From positions 641,303 through 705,302 of the forward strand of contig NZ_LT965953.1 in assembly GCF_900240995.1 (NCBI RefSeq): a DNA stretch of 64,000 nt, given 5' to 3'. This document shows positions 27,203 through 36,298 of this stretch, piece by piece. The stretch comes from Bacillus sp. Marseille-P3661 (GTDB taxonomy: Bacteria > Bacillota > Bacilli > Bacillales > Bacillaceae_J). A program made the translations under genes and the position numbers. How positions within the stretch are numbered: the first letter of the stretch is position 1; every line of letters begins with the position of its first letter. The notes beneath the pieces were generated by a model that saw only the letters and a list, made by a program, of their open reading frames with translations, was not told the DNA's origin and searched no databases.

Positions 27203-29350
27203 TTATTGCTGCCAGTGAATTGAAAGTTTATCACCTGGTGCGAGCTTTTGATTAAATGAGGTTTCCTCACCATTTCTCAATATTTTAAAATTCCCAGTTT
27301 GGAATCTTGGAATACTTATATTGACATGGCGAAAGATATCTTGAAAAATAAAAGGTTCAACTTTTCTAGGAATTATATTTATTTGGTCTCCAATGGACAA
27401 CAAGCTTTCTTCGTTTAGTTGCTCTTGATTTCGCGAAATATCCAGGGCAGGTTTTTGCAGGATAAGTTGTTTTTCATTAAATATAATTGGAATTTGATAA
27501 AGCATTGAAATCCCTTGGCTTTCTAATAAATCTTTAACAGTTGGAGTTTTACCTTTTTTAATTTCAATTTTATCTTCATCGATAATACTAGTAGTTGGTT
27601 TTACTTCAATTCCATTTTTATATATTTTTGTTCCGAAACCAGTGAGCAATGTTTTTTCGCGGTTGTAATAAATATAAAATGGTTCAACACTATTTAAACC
27701 TTCAGTATGATTTAAGAATTGAAATAGTTCTTGAATATTTTTAGGATAAGTTGCATCGATTACGTCGTGATCTTCTAGTATCGTTTCTTTTGATAATACT
27801 TTTCCTTTTTTAGTAATTTTCAGATCAATATTAAAAGGTAGACCGTTAATCCATATGCGTTTTGTAGGTGGTTCATCGATTAAGTCTTTAATTTTTATCT
27901 GTGCAGCTTGTCCATCTTGTCCTTTTTCTACGGTTATCGAATCACCTGGCGTAACGAGTTCATCTAACGTTGTGTTTTTTCCTTCCTTTAGTAATGTAGG
28001 AGGTTCACCATGTAACCCAGGGATTGTAATATCTCTTCCATTTAATGTGATAATGATAGCAGCACCCGGTTTGCCATACAGCTTATTCATTTCTATCCCA
28101 GCTGATAGCAGACAGTCACCTACAGTTATTTTCTTCATATCAAATAGGCGTACAGGACGATCATTAACAGTTACAGATATATAATGAATTGGACTTAAAT
28201 TTGCAGCAATTGCAATCCCAATCGGCGTGACTAGCTCTGGTCCGTTACTAATATGTTCCGCCAGTTTTAATTTTTGGATGGCGTCTATTCCACGTATAGC
28301 GATTCGGTTTTCAGGTAAGTTTAAATGTGCCGCTAACATTTTTGGTAAGTCTGGGGTTAAACTGCCACCTCCTACTAGCATAACAGCTTTAGGTGATTTT
28401 TGATTATTTAAAGTCAATATCTCGTCACTAATTGCGACTGCAAGTTTTTCTATGCTATCTGATATGGATGATATCACTTCAGTTTTTTGGATTTCAGTTT
28501 CAAATCCTAAAATATCGGTAATTTTAATGGTAGACTCAGTATACAGCTCTCTTTTAGCTTTTTCGGCCAAAGGGAAGTCAAGTAAATATTGATCACTAAT
28601 TGCCTCGGTAATTTCATCCCCAGCCATTGGCACCATACCGTAAGCAATGACAGTTCCTTGGTCGGTAATGGCGATATCAGATGTCCCAGCTCCAATGTCC
28701 ACAAGTGCAACATTTAGACGTCGCATTGTCGTTGGAATTAGGACATTTATTGCTGCTATTGGTTCTAAAGTAAGAGCACCCATTTCTAAGTCTGCACGTG
28801 TTAATGCTGCAATTAATGATTCAACTACAACTTTAGGCAAAAAGGTAGCAATGATTTCTACAGATGCAACTTCACCTTGTTGATCTACAAGATTACCAAT
28901 TTCTTCACCGTCAAGTCGATAACGTAAAACTGAGTAGCCAACACAATAATAATGAACGCTTTGTGTACTATTATTTTCAGAAGCTAATTGGATCTGTGCT
29001 TCCTGCACTGCGCTAAGTTCAAGATGGAGTATATCCTGCTTATTAATAAGTGGTTTTCCAGAAATGGGTAAATCAACCTTAACACTTCTTGTCTTTAATG
29101 CCCGACCTGCTGCAGCAACAGATACCTTTTTTAAGGGACCATATATTGATTCAAGTTTTTTCTTGATATCAAGTATTAATTTGGATACAGAAATAACATC
29201 ATGGATTTGACCATCTAGCATTGCCCGTTCATCATGTTCTTTCCATTCGATATCGAGAATTTCATATTGCCCTTCTTTTTCCTCTAATATGATCCCAACG
29301 ACTGATCGAGTTCCAATATCCAGCGCAAAAATGGGGGATTGACCGCTCAA
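27203..29350 (-). CDS. Large FtsA/PilM-like actin-fold ATPase
   Basis: A 715-residue protein with an FtsA/PilM-type actin fold: phosphate-1 FALDIGTRSVVGIIL (8-22), phosphate-2 VDIGAGTSDIA (217-227) and adenosine motif VMLVGGGS (323-330). It is much longer than FtsA (about 440). Residues from about 410 on hold several short beta-rich modules (NDRPVRLFDMKKITVGD, NGRDITIPGLHGEP, GDQINIIP), looking like repeated ubiquitin/ThiS-like domains. There is no C-terminal amphipathic helix like that of FtsA. It may be a cytoskeletal or division-related ATPase; the exact role is unknown. It is convergent with ytxJ and divergent from aroA. Confidence 0.8.
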   Translation of the reverse strand: MSGQSPIFALDIGTRSVVGIILEEKEGQYEILDIEWKEHDERAMLDGQIHDVISVSKLILDIKKKLESIYGPLKKVSVAAAGRALKTRSVKVDLPISGKPLINKQDILHLELSAVQEAQIQLASENNSTQSVHYYCVGYSVLRYRLDGEEIGNLVDQQGEVASVEIIATFLPKVVVESLIAALTRADLEMGALTLEPIAAINVLIPTTMRRLNVALVDIGAGTSDIAITDQGTVIAYGMVPMAGDEITEAISDQYLLDFPLAEKAKRELYTESTIKITDILGFETEIQKTEVISSISDSIEKLAVAISDEILTLNNQKSPKAVMLVGGGSLTPDLPKMLAAHLNLPENRIAIRGIDAIQKLKLAEHISNGPELVTPIGIAIAANLSPIHYISVTVNDRPVRLFDMKKITVGDCLLSAGIEMNKLYGKPGAAIIITLNGRDITIPGLHGEPPTLLKEGKNTTLDELVTPGDSITVEKGQDGQAAQIKIKDLIDEPPTKRIWINGLPFNIDLKITKKGKVLSKETILEDHDVIDATYPKNIQELFQFLNHTEGLNSVEPFYIYYNREKTLLTGFGTKIYKNGIEVKPTTSIIDEDKIEIKKGKTPTVKDLLESQGISMLYQIPIIFNEKQLILQKPALDISRNQEQLNEESLLSIGDQINIIPRKVEPFIFQDIFRHVNISIPRFQTGNFKILRNGEETSFNQKLAPGDKLSIHWQQ

Positions 29351-29478
29351 AGGTTACACCTTCTTTTTCTATTCTTGTAAAGTCAAAAGTTATTATGAAT
29401 TTAACAGGAAAACCAAAGTTTCCTAAGGGTGCTTTATCGCTTAAAAGCTTAAAAGCGTTTAATCGTTAAAGATTTTTC

Positions 29479-29507
29479 GTGACATTTGGAATTATATTGT
29501 ATATAAT
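29479..29507 (+). promoter_or_regulatory. Sigma-A promoter of aroA
   Basis: GTGACA (29479-29484), 17-base spacer, perfect TATAAT (29502-29507). The start would be near 29514, giving a 60-base leader to aroA. Confidence 0.7.
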
Positions 29508-29573
29508 TAACTCTAATTAGAAATGTACCATATTTTTAAAATCTTATAAACAATTACTGGGGAGGACAAGAAA

Positions 29574-30650
29574 ATGAGTCATGCACAATTAGACGCGCTT
29601 CGTGGGAAATTAGATGAGGTTAATCTTAAAATTTTAGAACTTATTAATGAGCGGGGGGAAATTGTTCAAGAAATAGGTAAAGTAAAAGAAAAACAAGGTG
29701 TAAACCGTTTTGATCCAGTGCGTGAACGTAAGATGTTAGATGATATTGTTGCACGAAATGAAGGTCCTTTTGAAGATTCTACAATTAAGCATCTTTTCAA
29801 AGAAATCTTCAAAGCTGGTCTTCACGTACAAGAAGATGATCATCGCAAAGAATTGCTTGTTTCACGAAAGAAAAAGCCTGAGGACACAATCGTTAATATT
29901 AAAGGTGCTACAGTTGGTGATGGTAATGTACATTTTGTGATGGGACCATGTGCAGTTGAGTCATATGAACAAACAGCGGCAGTTGCAGCAGCGGTGAAAA
30001 AGCATGGCATTAAATTACTTCGCGGTGGAGCATACAAGCCAAGAACATCTCCATATGATTTCCAAGGTTTAGGTTTAGAGGGATTGAAAATTTTAAAGAG
30101 GGTAGCTCAGGAATATGATCTTGCTGTTATCAGTGAAATTGTAACTCCTTCCGATTTGGAGGAAGCTGTTGAATACTTAGATGTAATTCAAATTGGTGCA
30201 CGTAACATGCAAAACTTTGAACTTTTAAAAGCTGTAGGGTCAATCGATAAGCCAGTACTATTAAAACGTGGTTTATCAGCAACAATCTCTGAATTTATCA
30301 ATGCGGCAGAATATATCCATTCGCGCGGAAATGGTAATATCATTTTATGTGAACGTGGAATTCGCACATATGAAACAGCTACAAGAAATACTTTAGATAT
30401 CACTGCTGTTCCAATCTTGAAACAAGAAACACATTTACCAGTAATGGTTGATGTAACACATTCAACAGGACGTAGAGATTTATTACTTCCTGCTGCAAAA
30501 GCAGCCATTGCAATTGGTGCGGATGGCGTTATGTCAGAGGTACATCCTGATCCTTCTGTTGCGTTATCGGATTCTGCACAGCAAATGGATATTCCTACTT
30601 TCGACAAATTTATGGAAGCTCTTAAACCACACGCCTTAGTAAGAGTTTAA
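29574..30650 (+). CDS. aroA: Bifunctional chorismate mutase / DAHP synthase
   Basis: A 358-residue fusion that starts the shikimate pathway: residues 1 to about 90 are an AroQ-type chorismate mutase ([19 protein letters not shown]), and about 105-358 a type I-beta DAHP synthase joining PEP and erythrose 4-phosphate. The signature MGPCAVES is at 123-130, with [15 protein letters not shown] and a late [10 protein letters not shown]. The mutase domain serves as the chorismate/prephenate feedback sensor in Bacillus. Same length as B. subtilis AroA. GGGGAGGA precedes the ATG; its own promoter and terminator isolate it. Confidence 0.97.
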   Translation: MSHAQLDALRGKLDEVNLKILELINERGEIVQEIGKVKEKQGVNRFDPVRERKMLDDIVARNEGPFEDSTIKHLFKEIFKAGLHVQEDDHRKELLVSRKKKPEDTIVNIKGATVGDGNVHFVMGPCAVESYEQTAAVAAAVKKHGIKLLRGGAYKPRTSPYDFQGLGLEGLKILKRVAQEYDLAVISEIVTPSDLEEAVEYLDVIQIGARNMQNFELLKAVGSIDKPVLLKRGLSATISEFINAAEYIHSRGNGNIILCERGIRTYETATRNTLDITAVPILKQETHLPVMVDVTHSTGRRDLLLPAAKAAIAIGADGVMSEVHPDPSVALSDSAQQMDIPTFDKFMEALKPHALVRV

Positions 30651-30673
30651 GAAACTTATTAATTAAGTGATAC

Positions 30674-30709
30674 AAAAAAACCTGCGTCATTATTGATGTA
30701 GGTTTTTTT
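30674..30709 (+). terminator. Terminator after aroA
   Basis: AAAAAAACCTGCGTCA pairs with TGATGTAGGTTTTTTT (16 bp, one G-U pair) and carries a seven-T tail. Confidence 0.92.
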
Positions 30710-30881
30710 GTACATTAAGTACAATGTTTATTTTCATAAATAATCCACTTTTTTTAGGACTTGTTTAAATATGATATGTAATGCATAATGTAATAACTTA
30801 AACTAATAATAGTAAACAATCGTAGAACACTATTAATAATAATTAAACTTCAATGAAAGAGGATTTTAACGTATAATTGAG

Positions 30882-30901
30882 TTTATAATTTAAATTATAA
30901 A
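30882..30901 (+). promoter_or_regulatory. 20-bp perfect palindrome in the ccpA leader
   Basis: The 20 bases are identical to their own reverse complement and lie just after a TATAAT box (30872-30877) with a weak TTCAAT 17 bases further up. The site is AT-only, so chance is possible, but its place suggests an operator or a hairpin in the 5' leader of ccpA. Confidence 0.4.
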
Positions 30902-30930
30902 GTGCAGTACGGTCAAAAGGAGGCATTATT

Positions 30931-31929
30931 TTGAATATTACAATATATGATGTTGCAAGGGAAGCTGGAGTTTCAATGGCAACTGTATCACGTGTAGTCA
31001 ATGGTAATCCAAATGTTAAACCTACAACTAGAAAGAAAGTGTTAGAGGCAATCGATAGATTAGGCTATCGTCCAAACGCAGTTGCACGAGGTTTAGCTAG
31101 TAAAAAAACAACCACAGTTGGTGTAATAATTCCTGATATCTCGAGCGTCTATTTTGCAGAACTTGCAAGGGGAATCGAAGATATTGCAACAATGTACAAA
31201 TACAATATTATCTTAAGTAACTCGGATCAAAATAAAGAAAAAGAGTTACATCTACTTAACACATTGTTAGGAAAACAAGTTGATGGAATCGTATTTATGG
31301 GTGGTAACATAACAGATGAGCATGTGGAAGAGTTTAAAAAGTCACCTGCACCAATTGTGCTGGCTGCAACCTATGATGAAAATCATGAAATCCCGTCAGT
31401 AAATATTGATTATGAGCAGGCTGCATATGATGCGGTCCATTTCTTAATTGAAAAAGGTCATAAATCAATTGGGTTTGTTACTGGACCGATGGAAGAAGTT
31501 ACAGATCGTGATCTAAAGTTTGCAGGATATCGTCGGGCGTTAGAAGAAGCTAATATTCCTTTCGATGAAAGTAATATCTTTATTGGTGATTATACGTATG
31601 ATGCAGGTTTAGAAGCTATCCATGAATTTAAAGAAAAAGGATTAACACAATCTGCGATTTTTACTGAAACAGATGAAATGGCCTTGGGCGTTATTCACGG
31701 TGCTCAAGATTTAGGCTTGAATGTTCCTAATGATATTGAAGTAATTGGATATGATAACACGAGACTAGCGGTAATGGTTAGACCGCAGTTAACAACTGTT
31801 GTACAGCCAACTTATGATATTGGCGCAGTTGCTATGCGTTTATTAACTAAATTTATGAATAAAGAAAAAGTGGACGACCATATTGTGGTTTTACCACATC
31901 GTATTGAATATCGACAGTCAACTAAATAG
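30931..31929 (+). CDS. ccpA: Catabolite control protein A
   Basis: A 332-residue LacI-family regulator, the master carbon catabolite regulator of Bacillus, which binds cre sites together with phospho-HPr(Ser). The N-terminal helix-turn-helix [20 protein letters not shown] is followed by the hinge [19 protein letters not shown], then the periplasmic-binding-like core with [19 protein letters not shown] near the end. Nearly the whole sequence reads like B. subtilis CcpA. The TTG start at 30931 has AAAGGAGG upstream. motPS follow 46 bases later without a terminator. Confidence 0.97.
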   Translation: MNITIYDVAREAGVSMATVSRVVNGNPNVKPTTRKKVLEAIDRLGYRPNAVARGLASKKTTTVGVIIPDISSVYFAELARGIEDIATMYKYNIILSNSDQNKEKELHLLNTLLGKQVDGIVFMGGNITDEHVEEFKKSPAPIVLAATYDENHEIPSVNIDYEQAAYDAVHFLIEKGHKSIGFVTGPMEEVTDRDLKFAGYRRALEEANIPFDESNIFIGDYTYDAGLEAIHEFKEKGLTQSAIFTETDEMALGVIHGAQDLGLNVPNDIEVIGYDNTRLAVMVRPQLTTVVQPTYDIGAVAMRLLTKFMNKEKVDDHIVVLPHRIEYRQSTK

Positions 31930-31975
31930 AAAAGACAAGCATGATAGCTGTCGTAGCATAAGGTAGGGAGAAACC

Positions 31976-32785
31976 ATGAGAAGGAATGATATTGCAACAG
32001 TTATTGGCTTAATTGCAGCAGTTGTATTCGTTATGTTTGGAATTTTTTCAGGTAGCGGATTTGCTGGATTACAATACTTTTGGGATTTGCCATCAGTTTT
32101 TATAGTCATCGGTGGCACGGCTGCTTCATTATTAACAAGTTTTACATTACCTGAATTGAAAAACACATTTAAGGTAATCAAACAAGGCTTTAGCCAACAT
32201 GATCAAGATATTGAAGGTTTAATTAGTACATTTGTTACACTTTCGGACCGTGCTCGAAGAGAAGGACTACTAGCGCTTGAAACTGAAATGGAGTCTGTCG
32301 ATGACGAGTTTATAAAAAAAGGTGTACTTTTAGCCGTAGACGGCATTGAACCGGATGTTATTAGTGATATATTAAATGCAGAAATTATTGCAATGGAGGA
32401 CCGCCATAAATTAAACCGCAGTATTCTTGATAAAGGTGGGGAAATGGCACCAGCATGGGGGATGATTGGGACATTAGTTGGTCTTGTATTGATGTTAAAG
32501 AATTTGAATGATCCTTCTTCACTTGGTCCAAACATGGCTATAGCAATTTTGACAACTTTATATGGTTCACTTCTAGCAAACGTTGTTTTTATTCCGCTTT
32601 CTAATAAATTGGCAGCAAAAACAGAAAAGGAAGTATTTCTAAAGCAAATTGCGATTGAAGGGGTTATTGGCGTTCAATCAGGTCAAAACCCTAAAATTCT
32701 TGAAGAAAAATTAAGTGCATTCCTTCCAGCAAATGCGCGTCGACGAGACGACGATGCGGAGGAGGGGAATATGAATGAAGCGTAG
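31976..32785 (+). CDS. motP: Flagellar stator protein MotP (Na+-type)
   Basis: A 269-residue MotA/ExbB-family membrane protein with four membrane segments and a large cytosolic loop between segments two and three (about 62-150). MotP with MotS forms the sodium-driven stator of the flagellar motor in Bacillus. Location directly behind ccpA is the signature of motPS, as opposed to the proton-type motAB. The conserved PAWGMIGTLVGLVLML near 160 is the third segment. GGGAG precedes the ATG; it overlaps motS by 11 bases. Confidence 0.94.
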   Translation: MRRNDIATVIGLIAAVVFVMFGIFSGSGFAGLQYFWDLPSVFIVIGGTAASLLTSFTLPELKNTFKVIKQGFSQHDQDIEGLISTFVTLSDRARREGLLALETEMESVDDEFIKKGVLLAVDGIEPDVISDILNAEIIAMEDRHKLNRSILDKGGEMAPAWGMIGTLVGLVLMLKNLNDPSSLGPNMAIAILTTLYGSLLANVVFIPLSNKLAAKTEKEVFLKQIAIEGVIGVQSGQNPKILEEKLSAFLPANARRRDDDAEEGNMNEA

Positions 32786-33545
32786 AAAAAGAGAGAGAGA
32801 AGGCCCATCTCAGAAATGGATGACAACATTCTCGGATTTAGTGACTCTTATTCTAGTATTCTTTATTTTATTATTTTCGATGTCACAAATTGATCTTGTT
32901 AAGTTTAGTGCTATTGCTCAATCCTTCCAAAACAGGTCAGCATTTAATTTTGATGGGTATCCATCTGTTATTGAAAACCAAAATCCAACGGAAAATCCAA
33001 GGATATCTAAGTCACCGGAAGAGATTGAAAAGGAACTTAAAGATGCACAGAATCAGCAAAGAAATCAAGCAGAAAATGACTCATTACAGGAATTGATGAC
33101 GGACATTAATGCTTTTTTAACTGAACATGGTTTAACAGATGTTATTTCAGCCAAACGTGAAGAGCGGGGTGTTGTTTTAGTTCTACAGGAGAATGTTCTT
33201 TTTGATAGTGGTACAGCCGATTTATTGCCGAGTGCCTATCCTTTTTTGGACAAGGTAGGAACGCTGTTGAAAACCGTTCCGAACCCTATTAAAGTTGAAG
33301 GACATACTGATAATCGCCCCATTTCAACTTATCGTTTCCCTTCAAATTGGGAGTTATCTGGTGCACGTGCTGGTAGTGTGATTAGATATATAGTTACAAA
33401 TCATAATCTGGATAATACTCGATTCAGTGGTGTTGCATACGGAGATACTCGTCCAGTTGTAGAAAATAATAGTCCTGAAAATTGGCAGAAAAACCGACGA
33501 GTTGAAATCGTTATTTCCGACCCGGAGTTTGATGAACAGCAATAA
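32775..33545 (+). CDS. motS: Flagellar stator protein MotS (Na+-type)
   Basis: A 256-residue MotB-family protein. A short basic N-terminus is followed by one membrane helix whose D21 (WMTTFSDLVTLILVFF) is the essential ion-binding residue. The periplasmic part ends in an OmpA-like peptidoglycan-binding domain (EGHTDNRPI, SNWELSGARAGSVI, NRRVEIVI). The ribosome-binding site GGAGGGG lies inside motP and the genes overlap, so they are translationally coupled. Sodium use is inferred from operon position; the sequence alone does not prove it. Confidence 0.94.
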   Translation: MKRRKREREGPSQKWMTTFSDLVTLILVFFILLFSMSQIDLVKFSAIAQSFQNRSAFNFDGYPSVIENQNPTENPRISKSPEEIEKELKDAQNQQRNQAENDSLQELMTDINAFLTEHGLTDVISAKREERGVVLVLQENVLFDSGTADLLPSAYPFLDKVGTLLKTVPNPIKVEGHTDNRPISTYRFPSNWELSGARAGSVIRYIVTNHNLDNTRFSGVAYGDTRPVVENNSPENWQKNRRVEIVISDPEFDEQQ

Positions 33546-33604
33546 CTAAGAGATATAATTCAACTGCTATAAAATAAGGTCATGAATAACAGTTGTTTAG
33601 ACCA

Positions 33605-33635
33605 AGACCAAATCACTTTCTGATTTGGTCTTTTT
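33605..33635 (+). terminator. Terminator after motS
   Basis: Perfect 11-bp stem AGACCAAATCA / TGATTTGGTCT with a T-tail; it ends the ccpA-motPS unit. Confidence 0.9.
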
Positions 33636-33652
33636 AATTTATTGAATCGATT

Positions 33653-34822
33653 TTAGCTTTTATTTGATCTTTGGATCTGTTGAATAGCTTTTTGGACTGT
33701 TTGAGCATTCTTTTCAGTTATTTCCGGTTTCCTAGGAATCGGAGGATAGAGATTGGCGGGATCATCCCATGTTGGTATAAGTTTCACTGGTGCAAGGGGT
33801 TGCCATTTTTCTATCCATTCCAACGGTAATGAACCATTAGCAACTTCATCTTGTTTATCTATCATCTCTAACCATAGTAAGGACCAAGCTCTAGGTACAA
33901 CTCTCCAGTGATCATATCCGCCACCACCAACGGCAATCCATTTACCGTTGCAGTACTCATGTGCAATTCGATGAGCGAGCTTTGGTATATGTCGAAAAAT
34001 GTTCATTGTTGCAGACAAATGCGTTAGTGGATCCAAGTAATGCGAATCTACACCGTTTTGTGTTAAGATAACATCTGGTTTGAAAAAGTTCGCCACTTCT
34101 CTAAGACTTGTAAAGTAGCAATCTAGCCAAGATTCATCTTCAGTAAAAGCATCAACAGGGATATTGAATGTATATCCATAACCTGCCCCTGCCCCTCTTT
34201 CACTTACATTTCCGGTACCGGGAAAAAGGTAACGACCTGTTTCATGGATTGAAAAGGTGCAAACTGTAGGATCGTCATAGAAAGACCACTGTACTCCGTC
34301 ACCATGATGTGCATCGGTATCTACATATAATATTCTTGCACCGTATTTCTCTTGTATATATTTAATCGCAATCGAACTATCGTTATAAATACAGAAACCG
34401 GAAGCTTTTCCGCGAAAACCATGATGAAGACCGCCGCCAAGATTTAATGCATGTTCTGCTTTCCCTTCCATTACTAGATCGACTGCCGTTAAGGTACCGC
34501 CTACTAAGAATGCACTTGCTTCATGCATATTCTCAAACATCGGTACATCTTCAGTACCAAGACCGTAATTATTAGCTATTTCTTCAGGTAGCTCTCCCCT
34601 GCCAGCTTTCTTAACTGCTTCAATGTAATTTGGATCGTGAATAAGGGCAATTTCATCGTCGGTGGCCATTCTAGCTGAAATCATATCTGAAGTTTCAAGG
34701 ACACCTAATGATAATAATAAATCAGTTGTTAATTCGATTCTCTTTTGATCAAAGGGATGACTTTCGTTGAACTTATATGCTTGATACTGTTCAGAGTGAA
34801 CATAATAGATCCCTTTTTTCAT
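33653..34822 (-). CDS. acuC: Acetoin utilisation protein AcuC (class I HDAC-like deacetylase)
   Basis: A 389-residue zinc-dependent deacetylase of the histone-deacetylase family. It removes the acetyl group from the active-site lysine of AcsA and thereby switches the enzyme on. Visible: LGGGLHHGFRGKASGFCIYND (tandem His and active-site channel), VDTDAHHGDGVQ with metal ligands, and GGGGYDHWRVVPRAW near residue 315. Length is as in B. subtilis AcuC (387). Its ATG overlaps the acuB stop by 4 bases; it is the last gene of acuABC. Confidence 0.95.
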   Translation of the reverse strand: MKKGIYYVHSEQYQAYKFNESHPFDQKRIELTTDLLLSLGVLETSDMISARMATDDEIALIHDPNYIEAVKKAGRGELPEEIANNYGLGTEDVPMFENMHEASAFLVGGTLTAVDLVMEGKAEHALNLGGGLHHGFRGKASGFCIYNDSSIAIKYIQEKYGARILYVDTDAHHGDGVQWSFYDDPTVCTFSIHETGRYLFPGTGNVSERGAGAGYGYTFNIPVDAFTEDESWLDCYFTSLREVANFFKPDVILTQNGVDSHYLDPLTHLSATMNIFRHIPKLAHRIAHEYCNGKWIAVGGGGYDHWRVVPRAWSLLWLEMIDKQDEVANGSLPLEWIEKWQPLAPVKLIPTWDDPANLYPPIPRKPEITEKNAQTVQKAIQQIQRSNKS

Positions 34823-35466
34823 GATGATACACCAGGTAAGTTAGGCCATAAAACCGTATAGCCTTGGTCTTTAAGTTCATGAATAACTTTCATTGGGTTC
34901 ATTGTTTGTACCCGGAATAAAAGCAATTTACTAGAGGGATCTTTTTTATCAGGATAAACTAAAACACTAATAATATTAATACGCTTTTCACTAAAAATTT
35001 GGGCTACCTCGGCCAACATTCCTAATTTATTTTCAACTTTAATTTCAATTAGTGAGCTTGGTTGATCCGCGCCCATCACCTTTACTAATGTATGTAGCAT
35101 ATCACTTTCTGTTATAATACCAACAAGTTTGCCTTCAGATTCAATTGGTAAACAACCAATTTGATGTTCGTAAAATATAGTACAAATTTCTTCAACGAAA
35201 TCGAGGGGATGTCCTGTTAGCACTTCTTCAGTCATAATACTAGCAATCGGTTTTTGCAGATCTTCCAGATGCTCTTCTGAGTGGAATATTGATGGGCTCA
35301 CATCGCGAATATCTCTATCCGAGATTACACCAATTACATGATTGTTTTCATCTACAATTGGGATATGGCGAATCCGATTACTATGCATGATTTCACAAGC
35401 TTTTTCAATAGTCTCATGCGGTCTCATTGTAACCACATTTCGATTCATTATCTCTTCAATAATCAT
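34819..35466 (-). CDS. acuB: AcuB, CBS-ACT domain protein
   Basis: A 215-residue cytosolic protein with two N-terminal CBS domains (MNRNVVTMRPHETIEKACE... and the second at about 78-130) and a C-terminal ACT domain (about 140-210, IEVKVENKLGMLAEVAQIF). It likely senses an adenosine nucleotide or an amino acid. It sits between acuA and acuC; its exact part in acetoin/acetate metabolism is not settled. Confidence 0.94.
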   Translation of the reverse strand: MIIEEIMNRNVVTMRPHETIEKACEIMHSNRIRHIPIVDENNHVIGVISDRDIRDVSPSIFHSEEHLEDLQKPIASIMTEEVLTGHPLDFVEEICTIFYEHQIGCLPIESEGKLVGIITESDMLHTLVKVMGADQPSSLIEIKVENKLGMLAEVAQIFSEKRINIISVLVYPDKKDPSSKLLLFRVQTMNPMKVIHELKDQGYTVLWPNLPGVSS

Positions 35467-35483
35467 GTAAAATACCCCCTATT

Positions 35484-36116
35484 TTAATACATAAATCGAT
35501 TCATAAATCGTAGTTGATCAAAGTTTTGTACAGATTCCTGATCTACTCTAGACCCAATTCGTGCCATTAAACAGTTTGCAGGATGCGAGCTTATCTCTGG
35601 GTCATCAGTAGCATACCAAATCAGCCCGCCAGCGTTCATCATTTTTTCCATCACTTTACGATATTCCCAAACATTTAATCCTGTCCCTTTTAAGTCCCAA
35701 TGCCAATAATACTCTGTTGTAATAATAACGTAATCTTCCATCGCATCATCTAGCATTGATACCTCTAACAGATTTTTCCCTACCCCATATCCTCGGAATT
35801 TAGGTATAACTTCAACAGCACCTAGCTCGATTAAGTTCTCCATATTTCCTTCTGACCACCGCTCTAATGGATCTGGGTATAAATAAGTTACATAGCCAAT
35901 TATCGTATTCTCGGATCTTGCAATAATAATCCTTCCTTCAGGAAGTTGTGAGATTTCAACAATTGCTTTATGCTGTTCTTCCGGCCTGCGAAAAGCTACT
36001 AAATCCTCATGAAACAGGTAGGTTTCAAGTATGTCCGATTTTACAGGTCCTTCTATAACTAATGCACCATCACTTGTTTCTATTTCTCGTTTGAAATATG
36101 TTTTACTATGTTCCAC
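35484..36116 (-). CDS. acuA: Protein acetyltransferase AcuA (GNAT)
   Basis: A 210-residue GNAT-fold acetyltransferase that inactivates acetyl-CoA synthetase by acetylating its catalytic lysine. The acetyl-CoA loop is LGAVEVIPKFRGYGVGKNLLEVS (about 99-121), with the R/Q-x-x-G-x-G signature as RGYGVG. Length equals that of B. subtilis AcuA. GTG start at 36116, with AAAGGTGGTGG upstream. It is divergent from acsA, its target, across 182 bases. Confidence 0.95.
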   Translation of the reverse strand: MEHSKTYFKREIETSDGALVIEGPVKSDILETYLFHEDLVAFRRPEEQHKAIVEISQLPEGRIIIARSENTIIGYVTYLYPDPLERWSEGNMENLIELGAVEVIPKFRGYGVGKNLLEVSMLDDAMEDYVIITTEYYWHWDLKGTGLNVWEYRKVMEKMMNAGGLIWYATDDPEISSHPANCLMARIGSRVDQESVQNFDQLRFMNRFMY

Positions 36117-36235
36117 TGAGCCACCACCTTTAAAAAAACGGAAAATGCTTGATTATCTCTATTATACATAAATAGGTGATGCAGAATTAAAAGGAAAAAA
36201 AATATTTATTTATTTGTAAAATACTTTATGGAAAA

Positions 36236-36264
36236 TTGCGAAATTTTCGCAAGTATATTATAAT
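36236..36264 (+). promoter_or_regulatory. acsA promoter overlapped by a palindromic operator candidate
   Basis: -35 TTGCGA (36236-36241), 17-base spacer, -10 TATAAT (36259-36264). The palindrome TTGCGAAATTTTCGCAA (36236-36252) covers the -35 box and half the spacer, and a second arm pair GAAAATT / AATTTTC (36231-36237, 36242-36248) overlaps it. It lacks the centre of a CcpA cre site and has CodY-like arms in reverse order, so the regulator is unknown. Confidence 0.6.
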
Positions 36265-36298
36265 GTAAATACTCAACGAAAAAAAGGGGGAGACAGAT

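Noticed and set aside
29440-29470. cre-like AAAGCGTTTAAT before aroA
   Set aside because: At least two mismatches to consensus and it lies upstream of the promoter; too weak to report as a site.
36120-36298. CcpA cre site between acuA and acsA
   Set aside because: No sequence with the required central CG and flanking WTGNAA pattern was found; the palindrome there has a different centre.
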